This document shows, piece after piece, positions 6,709-12,726 of a stretch of DNA of 13,023 nt. This DNA is from an uncultured Peptococcaceae bacterium (GTDB lineage: Bacteria > Bacillota > Peptococcia > Peptococcales > Peptococcaceae), in the NCBI GenBank assembly GCA_902492275.1, contig CABUKW010000081.1:1-13023 (forward strand), written 5' to 3'. Under the pieces are notes generated by a model. That model made no database searches and had not been told where the DNA came from. It saw nothing but the letters and a program-made list of their open reading frames with translations. Numbering within the stretch: the first letter of the stretch is position 1; every line of letters starts with the position of its first letter. The position numbers and the translations under genes were made by a program.

Positions 6709-6724
6709 TGTTTCACGTGAAACA
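6709..6724. promoter_or_regulatory. parS: parS site, perfect 16-bp palindrome (ParB/Spo0J binding)
   Basis: TGTTTCACGTGAAACA matches the Bacillus-type parS consensus (TGTTNCACGTGAAACA) at every position. ParB loads here as a CTP-dependent clamp and spreads, helping origin segregation and SMC loading. It lies in the gap after ribBA, not inside a gene. Chromosomal parS sites usually sit near oriC, so this window may be in the origin-proximal part of the chromosome. There is no second copy in the window. Confidence 0.9.
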
Positions 6725-6787
6725 ATTTGGTTCCTTTTCTGATTACTGCCGCTGAAAATTTATGAAATCAAGATTGGTGGGAGGAAT

Positions 6788-7027
6788 ATGAGCAAAAGCT
6801 TTAAAAAAACGCCAATTATAAAATATGCAGGTTATGGAGCATATGGAAAGAAACTGGCTAATAGAAAAGTTCGCCGGACGCATAATGAAATATTCACAAA
6901 AGGAAATTTATACCGACGAATGTACCAAACTTGGAATATCAACGATTGCATATCACATTGGCCGCAAAAGGAGGCAGAAAAAAGCGGAAAGACCGACGTA
7001 TGGGAAAAATTTTACCATCGCAAATAA
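6788..7027 (+). CDS. Small basic hypothetical protein
   Basis: This 79-residue, strongly basic, probably cytoplasmic protein begins MSKSFKKTPIIKYAGYG and contains KKLANRKVRRT (about 21-31) and GNLYRRMYQTWNINDCISHW (about 39-58). I recall small uncharacterised proteins in Bacillota and their phages with the same plan: KK-x-P near the start, an ANRKVRR-like block, then a G-N-x-Y...W-x-I-x-D segment. That is from memory, not a search. GGGAGG stands about 4 nt before the ATG. No membrane span or known catalytic motif is present. The basic character would suit nucleic-acid or ribosome binding, as a guess. It is A/T-rich compared with the flanking rib genes, between which it is inserted. Confidence 0.7.
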   Translation: MSKSFKKTPIIKYAGYGAYGKKLANRKVRRTHNEIFTKGNLYRRMYQTWNINDCISHWPQKEAEKSGKTDVWEKFYHRK

Positions 7028-7047
7028 TCTGCTGCACTTTCTATAAA

Positions 7048-7163
7048 GCACTCACTACCCGTTTATGGGTTTCAAGCCTCTGCCAACTTTATCAAAATTT
7101 CGATATAGGGCACTCTCTACCCTTCTACGGGTTTCAATCCCCCGCTACCTTCGCCAAAATGTC
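7048..7163. repeat. Degenerate tandem duplication, 62-bp period
   Basis: A 31-bp block starting GCACTCACTACCC (7048-7078) recurs as GCACTCTCTACCC (7110-7140) with 26 of 31 identities. Similarity continues more weakly into the following bases (CAAAATTTC against CAAAATGTC), so the unit is about 55-62 bp and the copies are adjacent. The second copy runs into dispersed repeat copy 3. Confidence 0.55.
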
Positions 7164-7240
7164 CGAAGCCACGGAGGGATGGGCGAAGGGTAGCATAAAA
7201 TCCGAAGTGTAGCAAATAAAAACGAAGGGCAGCAAAAAAA
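7144..7240 (+). repeat. Dispersed palindromic intergenic repeat, copy 3, with tail of short tandem units
   Basis: The core 7144-7195 starts GCTACCTTCGCC and ends GGCGAAGGGTAGCA, an inverted repeat with a 12-bp stem interrupted by one base. It corresponds block for block to 3296-3340. It is followed by tandem units of 19-20 bp that share CGAAG-n-G(T/C)AGCA plus an A-rich tail (starting 7184, 7203 and 7223). A further GGTAGCAAATAA lies at 7288-7299. It stands directly upstream of ribH. Confidence 0.65.
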
Positions 7241-7255
7241 TAAACCCGGACAGAA

Positions 7256-7281
7256 GATCCTTCGCTATCGCTCAGGATGAC
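7256..7281 (-). repeat. Short intergenic repeat of the CATCCTGAGCG...CGAAGGATC type
   Basis: On the minus strand this reads GTCATCCTGAGCG followed by ATAGCGAAGGATC, with short inverted ends (ATCCT/AGGAT). Intergenic sequences of this form occur in many copies in diverse bacterial genomes, as far as I recall. It sits within the tail of repeat copy 3 and may be a separate insertion. Confidence 0.5.
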
Positions 7282-7357
7282 AAAAACGGTAGCAAATAAC
7301 ACGATGGATAGAAAAAAATCAAAGTATAGAAAAATATTTCATAAAGGAGTCTTTATC

Positions 7358-7822
7358 ATGAACGTATTTGAAGGAAATCTGGTATCAAAAGAAATGAAAA
7401 TTGGTATTGTCGTTGCCCGGTTCAACGAATTTATCACCTCTAAACTGCTCTCCGGCGCAGTAGACGCTCTGACCCGTCACGACGTAGCCGACGACTGTAT
7501 CGATGTAGCCTGGGTGCCCGGCGCTTTTGAAATTCCGCTGATTGCCTCCAAAATGGCCAACAGCGGTAAATACGACGCCGTGATCTGCTTAGGCGCCGTC
7601 ATCCGTGGTAACACCAGCCACTATGATTATGTGTGCAGCGAAGTATCCAAAGGCGTTGCTCAGGTTTCCATGAGCAGCCAGATTCCGGTTATGTTTGGCG
7701 TAGTGACCACCGAAAACATTGAACAAGCCATTGAACGGGCTGGCACCAAAGCAGGCAACAAAGGCTACGACGCCGCTATGGGCGCTATTGAAATGGTGAA
7801 TTTAATCCGTGCTATGGCCTAA
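7358..7822 (+). CDS. ribH: 6,7-dimethyl-8-ribityllumazine synthase
   Basis: RibH condenses 5-amino-6-ribitylamino-uracil with dihydroxybutanone phosphate to give lumazine, the penultimate step, usually as an icosahedral or pentameric shell. The 154 residues are the standard length. Motifs are RFNE (21-24), WVPGAFEIP (52-60), GAVIRGNTSHYDY (79-91, with H88 the conserved catalytic histidine), GVVTTEN (114-120) and ERAGTKAGNKG (126-136). AAAGGAG lies 8 nt before the ATG, which makes further upstream in-frame starts unnecessary. It is 690 bp away from ribBA, with a small gene, parS and repeats between, so it may depend on its own promoter. I found no convincing one, nor a second FMN aptamer. It overlaps the next gene by 14 nt. 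Confidence 0.96.
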   Translation: MNVFEGNLVSKEMKIGIVVARFNEFITSKLLSGAVDALTRHDVADDCIDVAWVPGAFEIPLIASKMANSGKYDAVICLGAVIRGNTSHYDYVCSEVSKGVAQVSMSSQIPVMFGVVTTENIEQAIERAGTKAGNKGYDAAMGAIEMVNLIRAMA

Positions 7823-8489
7823 ACCGGTCACACTGTTTCTGGATTATGACGGCACGCTGCACCAAAGCCTGCACGTGTACGCGCCGGCCTTTCGCCTGGC
7901 CTATGCCGACCTGGTGCGGCAAGGTCTGGCCCCAGAGCAGCATATTCCCGATACCCAAATTGGCCGCTGGCTGGGTTATACAGCCCAGGAGATGTGGAAC
8001 ACCTTCCTGCCCCATCTGACCGAAGCCCAATGGAAAGCAGCCAGCAAAACAGTGGGCGCTGAAATGCTGCGGCTCACCCAACAGGGCTGCGCCCGCCTTT
8101 ACCCCGGCGCACTGGACGCTCTGGCCCAGTTAAAAGCTGCAGGATACCAATTAATTTTTCTCAGCAACTGCAGCCACCCTTATATGGAAGCCCACCGCCT
8201 AGCCTTTCAGTTGGACCGTTTTTTCTCGGCCTTTTACTGCATCGCCGATTATCCGGTGACCGCCAAAACAGAATTGTATCAAATCGCTGCGCAGGAACGG
8301 CCCGGCACCCACATCATCATCGGCGACCGCTTTCACGATTTGGCCGTAGCCCAGCAGTTTGGCCTGCCCGCTATCGGCTGCCGCTACGGCTACGGAGAAC
8401 AGGACGAGCTAAAAGCCGCCACCGTTATCGCCAATGCCGTAACCGAGCTGCCCACAGCAGTGGAACAAATTTTGGCATCGTTGTCCTAA
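7809..8489 (+). CDS. HAD-superfamily phosphatase, candidate riboflavin-pathway phosphatase
   Basis: This 226-residue, probably cytoplasmic HAD hydrolase has all four core motifs: motif I DYDGT (12-16, nucleophile D12 and acid/base D14), motif II S119 in LSN, motif III K153, and motif IV GDRFHD (172-177). The roughly 100 residues between motifs I and II fit a helical class I cap. The start is GTG at 7809, inside the end of ribH; no in-frame ATG occurs before motif I. The overlap suggests translational coupling, which points to a role in riboflavin synthesis. The obvious candidate is dephosphorylation of 5-amino-6-ribitylamino-uracil 5'-phosphate, done by HAD enzymes such as YigB/YbjI in Escherichia coli and YcsE/YitU/YwtE in Bacillus subtilis. 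FMN phosphatase or an unrelated sugar-phosphate phosphatase remains possible. Confidence 0.9.
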   Translation: MLWPKPVTLFLDYDGTLHQSLHVYAPAFRLAYADLVRQGLAPEQHIPDTQIGRWLGYTAQEMWNTFLPHLTEAQWKAASKTVGAEMLRLTQQGCARLYPGALDALAQLKAAGYQLIFLSNCSHPYMEAHRLAFQLDRFFSAFYCIADYPVTAKTELYQIAAQERPGTHIIIGDRFHDLAVAQQFGLPAIGCRYGYGEQDELKAATVIANAVTELPTAVEQILASLS

Positions 8490-8512
8490 GAGTATAACCA
8501 TTGTCAAACAAC

Positions 8513-8553
8513 AAAAGCACCGCATTCCGACAACCGGATTGCAGTGCTTTTTT
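8513..8553 (+). terminator. Rho-independent terminator of the ribH-HAD unit
   Basis: A 17-bp imperfect stem (8513-8529 with 8535-8551, two mismatches) with an ACAAC loop runs into six T residues. It ends the riboflavin locus 23 nt after the HAD stop codon. Confidence 0.85.
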
Positions 8554-8766
8554 ATGACGCCGCTGTTTTGTAACCACCGTATCCTCTTTCATAAATCAAA
8601 GAAATACCGAATGCTGCACGTGTTGTATATGCTACGCTGCCTGTCCCTATACTGAAAAAATGTTGTACGCTTTGCAATCTCAAATTTGTCGGCACTATAC
8701 CGCAAAGCAAATTGCATCTACCGCTTCAGCGCCAAGCCCATGCTAATTCTTCGCAAAATGAGTTGA

Positions 8767-9036
8767 TTATTTCAAGAGTTCTTTAATCTCTGGTATCGAT
8801 TTTCCTTCCTGCCGCAGGCTTTTAATTTTTTGAATTTGCGCTATGCTTTGCTCACGCTTATAGCGTCTTGTTAAGTTTTCCTCGGCCTGCTCAAATGGAA
8901 GCATTCCTTCTTCTGTATAATGCTTTAACGTACTATATCGCATATTTGTCAGTCTGACCAACTCACCAATCGTTACATATTCAGAATTCTCTATTACCTC
9001 CATACTTCGTTGTCTTGACATCGCAATCAGCTCCAT
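8767..9036 (-). CDS. MerR-type helix-turn-helix regulator, short form
   Basis: This 89-residue protein carries one MerR-like winged helix-turn-helix: VTIGELVRLTNMRYSTLKHYTEEGMLP (about 21-47), then a wing with RRYKREQ and a second helical pair, IAQIQKIKSLRQEGKSIPEIKELL. There is no C-terminal effector-binding domain, so any signal must come from a partner or from DNA occupancy alone. The first ATG overlaps the stop of the upstream GPP34-like gene by one base (TAATG) but has no ribosome binding site of its own. An ATG 15 nt later (9021) has GGAG 9 nt upstream and may be the true start. Co-transcription with the GPP34 gene is likely, and self-regulation of the pair is a reasonable guess. Confidence 0.82.
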   Translation of the reverse strand: MELIAMSRQRSMEVIENSEYVTIGELVRLTNMRYSTLKHYTEEGMLPFEQAEENLTRRYKREQSIAQIQKIKSLRQEGKSIPEIKELLK

Positions 9037-9698
9037 TAACTATTAGAAAACATGACAGGTATGATTGCAGCCATCTCCAATGCCTCAACATGCTGAACCA
9101 TCTCTTTTACAAGAGTTCCCGCCTCACTCTTTTTAATTGCTTCTATTTTATTTTTTAATTCTTTCTGCTCATACTTAGAAAAATAATCCTTCAAATTTCC
9201 TGCTTTATCCATAAGCGCCGTCAATGCGACAACATCCTCCGATATTTCACCATCCTCCAATAATTCCGCGCGGATTTTTTCAATAATTCCTGTAACAACA
9301 GCTTTCTTCGGCACATAGCTGTCTTTATTACTTAGAAGTCCTGTCTTAACAGGCTCTACAAGATCAGCTTCTTTTAAGCTTTCCATTATGGCATCTACAA
9401 GCTCATACAGTTTTTTGTTAGTGAAAGCAATCGTATAGGTTTCTACCACTTTTTCCGCTTTCATAGGCTTTCCCCGATTTATGATATCATAAAGGGGTTT
9501 TAGATATGTCATACTGTCCGGCAAGGCAGCGCAAACGCAAACCTTTTTATTGTCCAAGGAAATGCATTTGGCCAGCTGCAGTTCCAGCAGCCCACTAACA
9601 ACCAAACCCGCAACCGCCTTTTGATTGTGCCCCGGCAAAACGCCCTTTCCATTTACTGTGCAAATCATATATTCCTGTGTAATAGATAAATCCTTCAT
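9036..9698 (-). CDS. GPP34 (Golgi phosphoprotein 3-like) family protein
   Basis: This 220-residue protein follows the GPP34 plan. The N-terminal segment LSITQEYMICTVNGKG... with AVAGLVVSGLLELQLAKCISL (about residues 28-48) matches the family's helix-loop region, followed by GKPMKAEKVVE (75-85). Then come alternating helices and the ISEDVVALTALMDKAGNLKDYF region with a charged KYEQKELKNKIEAIKK stretch. In eukaryotes GPP34/GOLPH3 proteins bind phosphatidylinositol 4-phosphate at membranes; bacterial members are uncharacterised as far as I know. No signal peptide or clear membrane span is seen. AAGGAGGAG precedes the ATG. The gene is A/T-rich relative to the rib genes and forms a two-gene unit with the MerR gene. 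Confidence 0.8.
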   Translation of the reverse strand: MKDLSITQEYMICTVNGKGVLPGHNQKAVAGLVVSGLLELQLAKCISLDNKKVCVCAALPDSMTYLKPLYDIINRGKPMKAEKVVETYTIAFTNKKLYELVDAIMESLKEADLVEPVKTGLLSNKDSYVPKKAVVTGIIEKIRAELLEDGEISEDVVALTALMDKAGNLKDYFSKYEQKELKNKIEAIKKSEAGTLVKEMVQHVEALEMAAIIPVMFSNS

Positions 9699-9714
9699 GC
9701 TGTTCTCCTCCTTG

Positions 9715-9750
9715 TCACTTATCGGTTATTACTTATCACTTACTACTTAC
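9715..9750. repeat. Degenerate short tandem repeat in the GPP34 gene leader
   Basis: Units related to (T)ACTTATC recur four times: TCACTTATC (9715-9723), TTACTTATC (9729-9737), CACTTAC (9737-9743) and TACTTAC (9744-9750). They lie between the candidate promoter and the ribosome binding site of the minus-strand GPP34 gene. Confidence 0.45.
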
Positions 9751-9753
9751 GAT

Positions 9754-9784
9754 ATAATGACAACACATTCTGATGCTTTGTCAA
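9754..9784 (-). promoter_or_regulatory. Candidate promoter of the GPP34-MerR unit
   Basis: A perfect minus-strand TTGACA (9779-9784) is followed after 19 bp by CATTAT (9754-9759). The spacer is longer than ideal and the -10 matches at four of six positions. The rest of the 9699-10038 gap holds the short repeat and a terminator but no supportable gene. Confidence 0.45.
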
Positions 9785-9815
9785 TCCCTTCGCAACAATT
9801 TTTCTCCGTTTTCAT

Positions 9816-9849
9816 AAAAAAGAGACAGGAATCCAAATGTTCCTGCCCC
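9816..9849 (-). terminator. Terminator downstream of the CatA-like gene
   Basis: On the minus strand GGGGCAGGAA (9840-9849) pairs with TTCCTGTCTC (9822-9831), with two G-U pairs, and is followed by a run of six T residues. It lies about 190 nt after the acetyltransferase stop, so that transcript would have a long untranslated tail. Confidence 0.65.
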
Positions 9850-10038
9850 TCAATGGGTTTTAGACAAAATTATTTCTGTTCATACAATTTCCTTGCCCTG
9901 CCCATACACATCCGCTTTGCAAACCTGCAGCACAAGATTTTTAGCTTTTTTGTTTTACAGTACGCTCTCTTGCAGGCAGTGTTTACAACCTTTCTCTATC
10001 GACAGTTTCTCATTGCTTCTTGATAAATGCCAAGCAAT

Positions 10039-10659
10039 CTATTTGAATCTATCTATTTCATTCTGCAGCTTTTCCAAAAACCTGCCTGCATGGGCGCCGT
10101 CCATTTGGGTGTGATGAAATTGAAAAGAAATCGGTAGATAATATCTGAAAAATCGCTTTTTGTATCGGCCCCAAATCATAAAGGGATTATTAAAAATGCC
10201 GCTGTTCATCCCTACAGCGCCGTCAAGCTCTGTATCGATAATGGCCGATGTGCCAATCACCATACTGTCTGTCAAATCTCTGTTCTCGCAGCGTTCCGCC
10301 ACCTGCGCTGTATAGTTCAGATAGTCCCGATTGAACAGTTCTAAATCGTCACGGAACAGAATGTCACAGGAGCTGACCTCGCCGTCTTTATTTTTTACAA
10401 TCGTATTCACAGCAATGGTGTCATATTGCATCAGCTTTTCTGCCACTGGCAGTACATAAAACTCCTTTATCTGCACAGCGGCTTTTCCAATGCAATAATC
10501 CATCAGCATATTGAATTTATACGACTTTTTTCTGCTGACCTTCACTAAATTGGTCACATCCAAGGTTTTAAAAAATGTAACCATTGGATTGGGCGCTTTC
10601 ATCCAAAGCGCATAGGCTTCCGCTCGTTTTGTATCCTTTGGATTCACTTCTTTTGCCAT
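10039..10659 (-). CDS. CatA-like (chloramphenicol acetyltransferase family) O-acetyltransferase
   Basis: This 206-residue protein has the trimeric chloramphenicol acetyltransferase fold signature: HHTQMDG (182-188) with catalytic H183 and structural D187, and near the N-terminus FNMLMDYCIGKAA, the usual family helix. The F-x-F before the histidines and AGRFLEKLQ after them also fit. The family transfers acetyl from acetyl-CoA to a hydroxyl group. Whether this one acts on chloramphenicol is unclear; many chromosomal CatA-like proteins have no proven resistance role. I chose the ATG at 10659 because GGAGG lies 5 nt upstream; a GTG 12 nt earlier is inside the ribosome binding site. It is a single-gene unit with its own promoter and is A/T-rich. 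No mobile element flanks it. Confidence 0.85.
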   Translation of the reverse strand: MAKEVNPKDTKRAEAYALWMKAPNPMVTFFKTLDVTNLVKVSRKKSYKFNMLMDYCIGKAAVQIKEFYVLPVAEKLMQYDTIAVNTIVKNKDGEVSSCDILFRDDLELFNRDYLNYTAQVAERCENRDLTDSMVIGTSAIIDTELDGAVGMNSGIFNNPFMIWGRYKKRFFRYYLPISFQFHHTQMDGAHAGRFLEKLQNEIDRFK

Positions 10660-10698
10660 TGTATCCTCCACAGATTTCGCTTAATTATTTTCTCTTTC

Positions 10699-10727
10699 AT
10701 TCTACCATAATGCTAGGAGCGTGGAAA
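10699..10727 (-). promoter_or_regulatory. Candidate promoter of the CatA-like gene
   Basis: On the minus strand TTTCCA (10722-10727), a 17-bp spacer and TAGAAT (10699-10704) match at four and five of six positions. The start near 10692 leaves a 33-nt leader. I see no leader peptide or attenuator of the kind found ahead of inducible cat genes. Confidence 0.5.
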
Positions 10728-10759
10728 TAGCTTTTCCCATACGACTTTCCAGCAAAAGC

Positions 10760-10793
10760 AAAAACGGCATAGCCAAAAAACTGACTATGCCGT
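10760..10793 (-). terminator. Terminator of the transketolase operon
   Basis: On the minus strand ACGGCATAG (10785-10793) pairs perfectly with CTATGCCGT (10764-10772) around a T-rich loop, followed by TTTTTGC. It lies about 70 nt after the stop codon of the C-terminal transketolase subunit. Confidence 0.75.
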
Positions 10794-10865
10794 ACGGGAA
10801 ACATTATTTTTGATGATAGCTGCGCCTTCGACAGCCCATGCTTTTTTCCTATAGCTTGCAGACCG

Positions 10866-11801
10866 TTATTTTCTGCCGATTACTTCTTTCGCTTTGGCAG
10901 CAATATTGTTGGCGGTCAAGCCATGCTTTTCTAATAGCTGATCCGGTAAGCCCGATTCGCCAAATTTATCTGCCACGCCAACGCGAACCATCGGCACCGG
11001 ACAATGTTCTACCAGCACTTCTGCCACTGCGCTGCCCAAGCCGCCGTAAATGTTGTGTTCTTCGCAGGTTACCATAGCGCCGGTTTTCTGCGCCATCTGC
11101 ACGATTAACGCATTATCCAGCGGTTTGATGGTGCTGATGTTGACAACCGCCGCGGAGATACCTTCGGCCGCTAATTTTTCGGCTGCTTCTACCGCTTTGC
11201 TGACCATAATACCGGTAGCCACCAGCGTTACATCGCTGCCATCCTGCAGCACAACGCCTTTGCCGATTTCAAATTGATAATCGGCGTCAAACAATACTGG
11301 CACTTTGGGACGGCCCAAACGGATATACACAGGGCCTTCATAGGCAGCCGCAGCCATCACAGCCTGTTTGGTTTCTTCCCCGTCGGCAGGTACCAATACA
11401 GTCATATTAGGCAGCGCCCGCATCAGCGCAATGTCTTCCAGCATCTGATGAGAACCGCCGTCCTCCCCTACTGTTAAGCCTGCATGGGTAGCGGCAATTT
11501 TTACATTCAGCTTTGGATAAGCAATGGAATTGCGGATTTGGTCATAGGCACGGCCTACGGCAAACACCGCAAAGCTGCTGGCAAAAGGAATTTTTCCGGC
11601 AGCGGCAAAGCCAGCTGCTGTACCTAACAGGTTTTGCTCAGCAATCCCAATATTAAAAAACCGTTCTGGAAATACCTTTTTGAAATCGTTGGTTTTGGTA
11701 GATTTGGACAAGTCGGCGTCCAATACGACAACCTTGTCATTGATTGCGCCCAGCTCGGCCAGCGCCTGACCGTAAGCATCTCTCGTTGCAATATTCGCCA
11801 T
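10866..11801 (-). CDS. Transketolase, C-terminal subunit
   Basis: This 311-residue protein supplies the pyrimidine-binding and C-terminal domains of a split transketolase; it must pair with the subunit encoded upstream. Transketolase moves two-carbon ketol units between sugar phosphates in the non-oxidative pentose phosphate pathway. The sequence shows GIAEQN (52-57) with E55, the glutamate that activates thiamine diphosphate, SSFAVFAVGRAYDQIR (75-90), and GEDGGSHQ (112-119). A C-terminal transketolase domain begins near position 180. GGAGG precedes the ATG and the gap from the N-terminal subunit gene is only 15 nt. A DXP synthase or a dehydrogenase E1-beta relative is less likely, given the paired N-terminal subunit and its TPP motif. 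Confidence 0.93.
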   Translation of the reverse strand: MANIATRDAYGQALAELGAINDKVVVLDADLSKSTKTNDFKKVFPERFFNIGIAEQNLLGTAAGFAAAGKIPFASSFAVFAVGRAYDQIRNSIAYPKLNVKIAATHAGLTVGEDGGSHQMLEDIALMRALPNMTVLVPADGEETKQAVMAAAAYEGPVYIRLGRPKVPVLFDADYQFEIGKGVVLQDGSDVTLVATGIMVSKAVEAAEKLAAEGISAAVVNISTIKPLDNALIVQMAQKTGAMVTCEEHNIYGGLGSAVAEVLVEHCPVPMVRVGVADKFGESGLPDQLLEKHGLTANNIAAKAKEVIGRK

Positions 11802-11816
11802 GTTTCTGTTCCTCCT

Positions 11817-12626
11817 CTAGTTCAATTCGGCTAAGGCCGCAGTTACCTGTTCTTCGCTAGGCGCGCTGCCATGCCATCCAGCCTGGTTTTCCATATAAGA
11901 TACGCCCTTGCCTTTTACTGTTTTGGCCACAATCATTGTCGGACGGCCTTTTTCTGCCTTGGCAGCCGCTACAGCAGCAGCAATCTGCTGGAAATCATGG
12001 CCGTCGATGGTCAGCACATGCCAGCCAAAAGCGGCAAATTTGGCGTCAATAGGATTGGGCGACAATACATCATCAATATTACCGTCAATCTGCAGTCCGT
12101 TGTTATCGACAAAGGCGATCAGATTGTCCAGCTTATAATGGGCGGCAGACATGGCTGCTTCCCACACCTGACCTTCCTGTAACTCGCCATCTCCTAACAA
12201 GGTATAAACATAGTTTTCTTTCTTGTCCAGCTTGCAAGCCATAGCAATGCCTGTAGCAGCCGAAAAGCCGGTGCCTAAAGAACCGGTGGATAAATCTACG
12301 CCCGGCACTTTTCGCATATCGGGATGGCCCTGTAAATGAGAGCCAATTTTCCGCAGTGTGGACAGTTCTTCCACAGGGAAAAAGCCTTTGCGGGCCAAAG
12401 CTGCATACAGCACTGGCGCTGCATGCCCTTTCGACAATACAAAACGATCTCGGTCTTCCCAGCCTGGATTTGCTGGGTCCACATTCATTTCTTCAAAATA
12501 AAGATAGGTTACAATTTCAGCAGCGGACAACGAACCGCCCGGATGACCTGACTTGGCCTGGCCAATCATGGTAACAATGTCTTTTCTGATTTCTCTTGCC
12601 TGTTCTTTCAGCATCTGCTCATTCAC
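11817..12626 (-). CDS. Transketolase, N-terminal (TPP-binding) subunit
   Basis: This 269-residue subunit binds the diphosphate of thiamine diphosphate. It shows SGHPGGS (26-32), SKGHAAP (65-71), STGSLGTG (113-120), and the TPP motif from GDGELQEG (145-152) to DNN (174-176). I prefer the GTG start at 12626: AGGAGG lies 8 nt upstream, whereas the ATG two codons earlier (12632) is only 2 nt from it. Split transketolases of this kind are common in anaerobic Bacillota and archaea. The C-terminal subunit gene follows after a 15-nt gap, and the pair has its own promoter and terminator. Family assignment is secure; only the start is debatable. Confidence 0.94.
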   Translation of the reverse strand: MNEQMLKEQAREIRKDIVTMIGQAKSGHPGGSLSAAEIVTYLYFEEMNVDPANPGWEDRDRFVLSKGHAAPVLYAALARKGFFPVEELSTLRKIGSHLQGHPDMRKVPGVDLSTGSLGTGFSAATGIAMACKLDKKENYVYTLLGDGELQEGQVWEAAMSAAHYKLDNLIAFVDNNGLQIDGNIDDVLSPNPIDAKFAAFGWHVLTIDGHDFQQIAAAVAAAKAEKGRPTMIVAKTVKGKGVSYMENQAGWHGSAPSEEQVTAALAELN

Positions 12627-12660
12627 TGGCATATCCTCCTAAATTGATAATCGTTCTTTT

Positions 12661-12689
12661 ATTATAGCATTATTCGGCGCGCTTGTTTA
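12661..12689 (-). promoter_or_regulatory. Sigma-A promoter of the transketolase operon
   Basis: On the minus strand TAAACA (12684-12689), a 17-bp spacer and a perfect TATAAT (12661-12666). The start near 12654 leaves a leader of roughly 28 nt that contains the AGGAGG site. Confidence 0.65.
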
Positions 12690-12726
12690 GCCTGAAATAA
12701 AAAAATTTTCGTGATTTTCCTGCCAA

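Noticed and set aside
7048..7140. Two 31-bp repeats separated by exactly 31 bp, resembling a minimal CRISPR array with a GTTTCAA-type repeat end
   Set aside because: Only two copies with five mismatches, no cas genes, and the supposed spacer is itself similar to the sequence after the second copy, so it is a tandem duplication.
7277..7357. N-terminal extension of RibH by 27 residues
   Set aside because: The extension is repeat-derived, whereas the ATG at 7358 has a good ribosome binding site and gives the standard RibH length.
8600..8766. Possible minus-strand terminator after the MerR gene (GCTTTGC/GCAAAGC arms)
   Set aside because: The stem is only 7 bp with a loop of more than 30 nt, and the T run is not adjacent.
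9625..10023. Plus-strand frame of 132 codons
   Set aside because: It overlaps the GPP34 gene start, the promoter and a terminator, has no ribosome binding site, and its composition is not protein-like.
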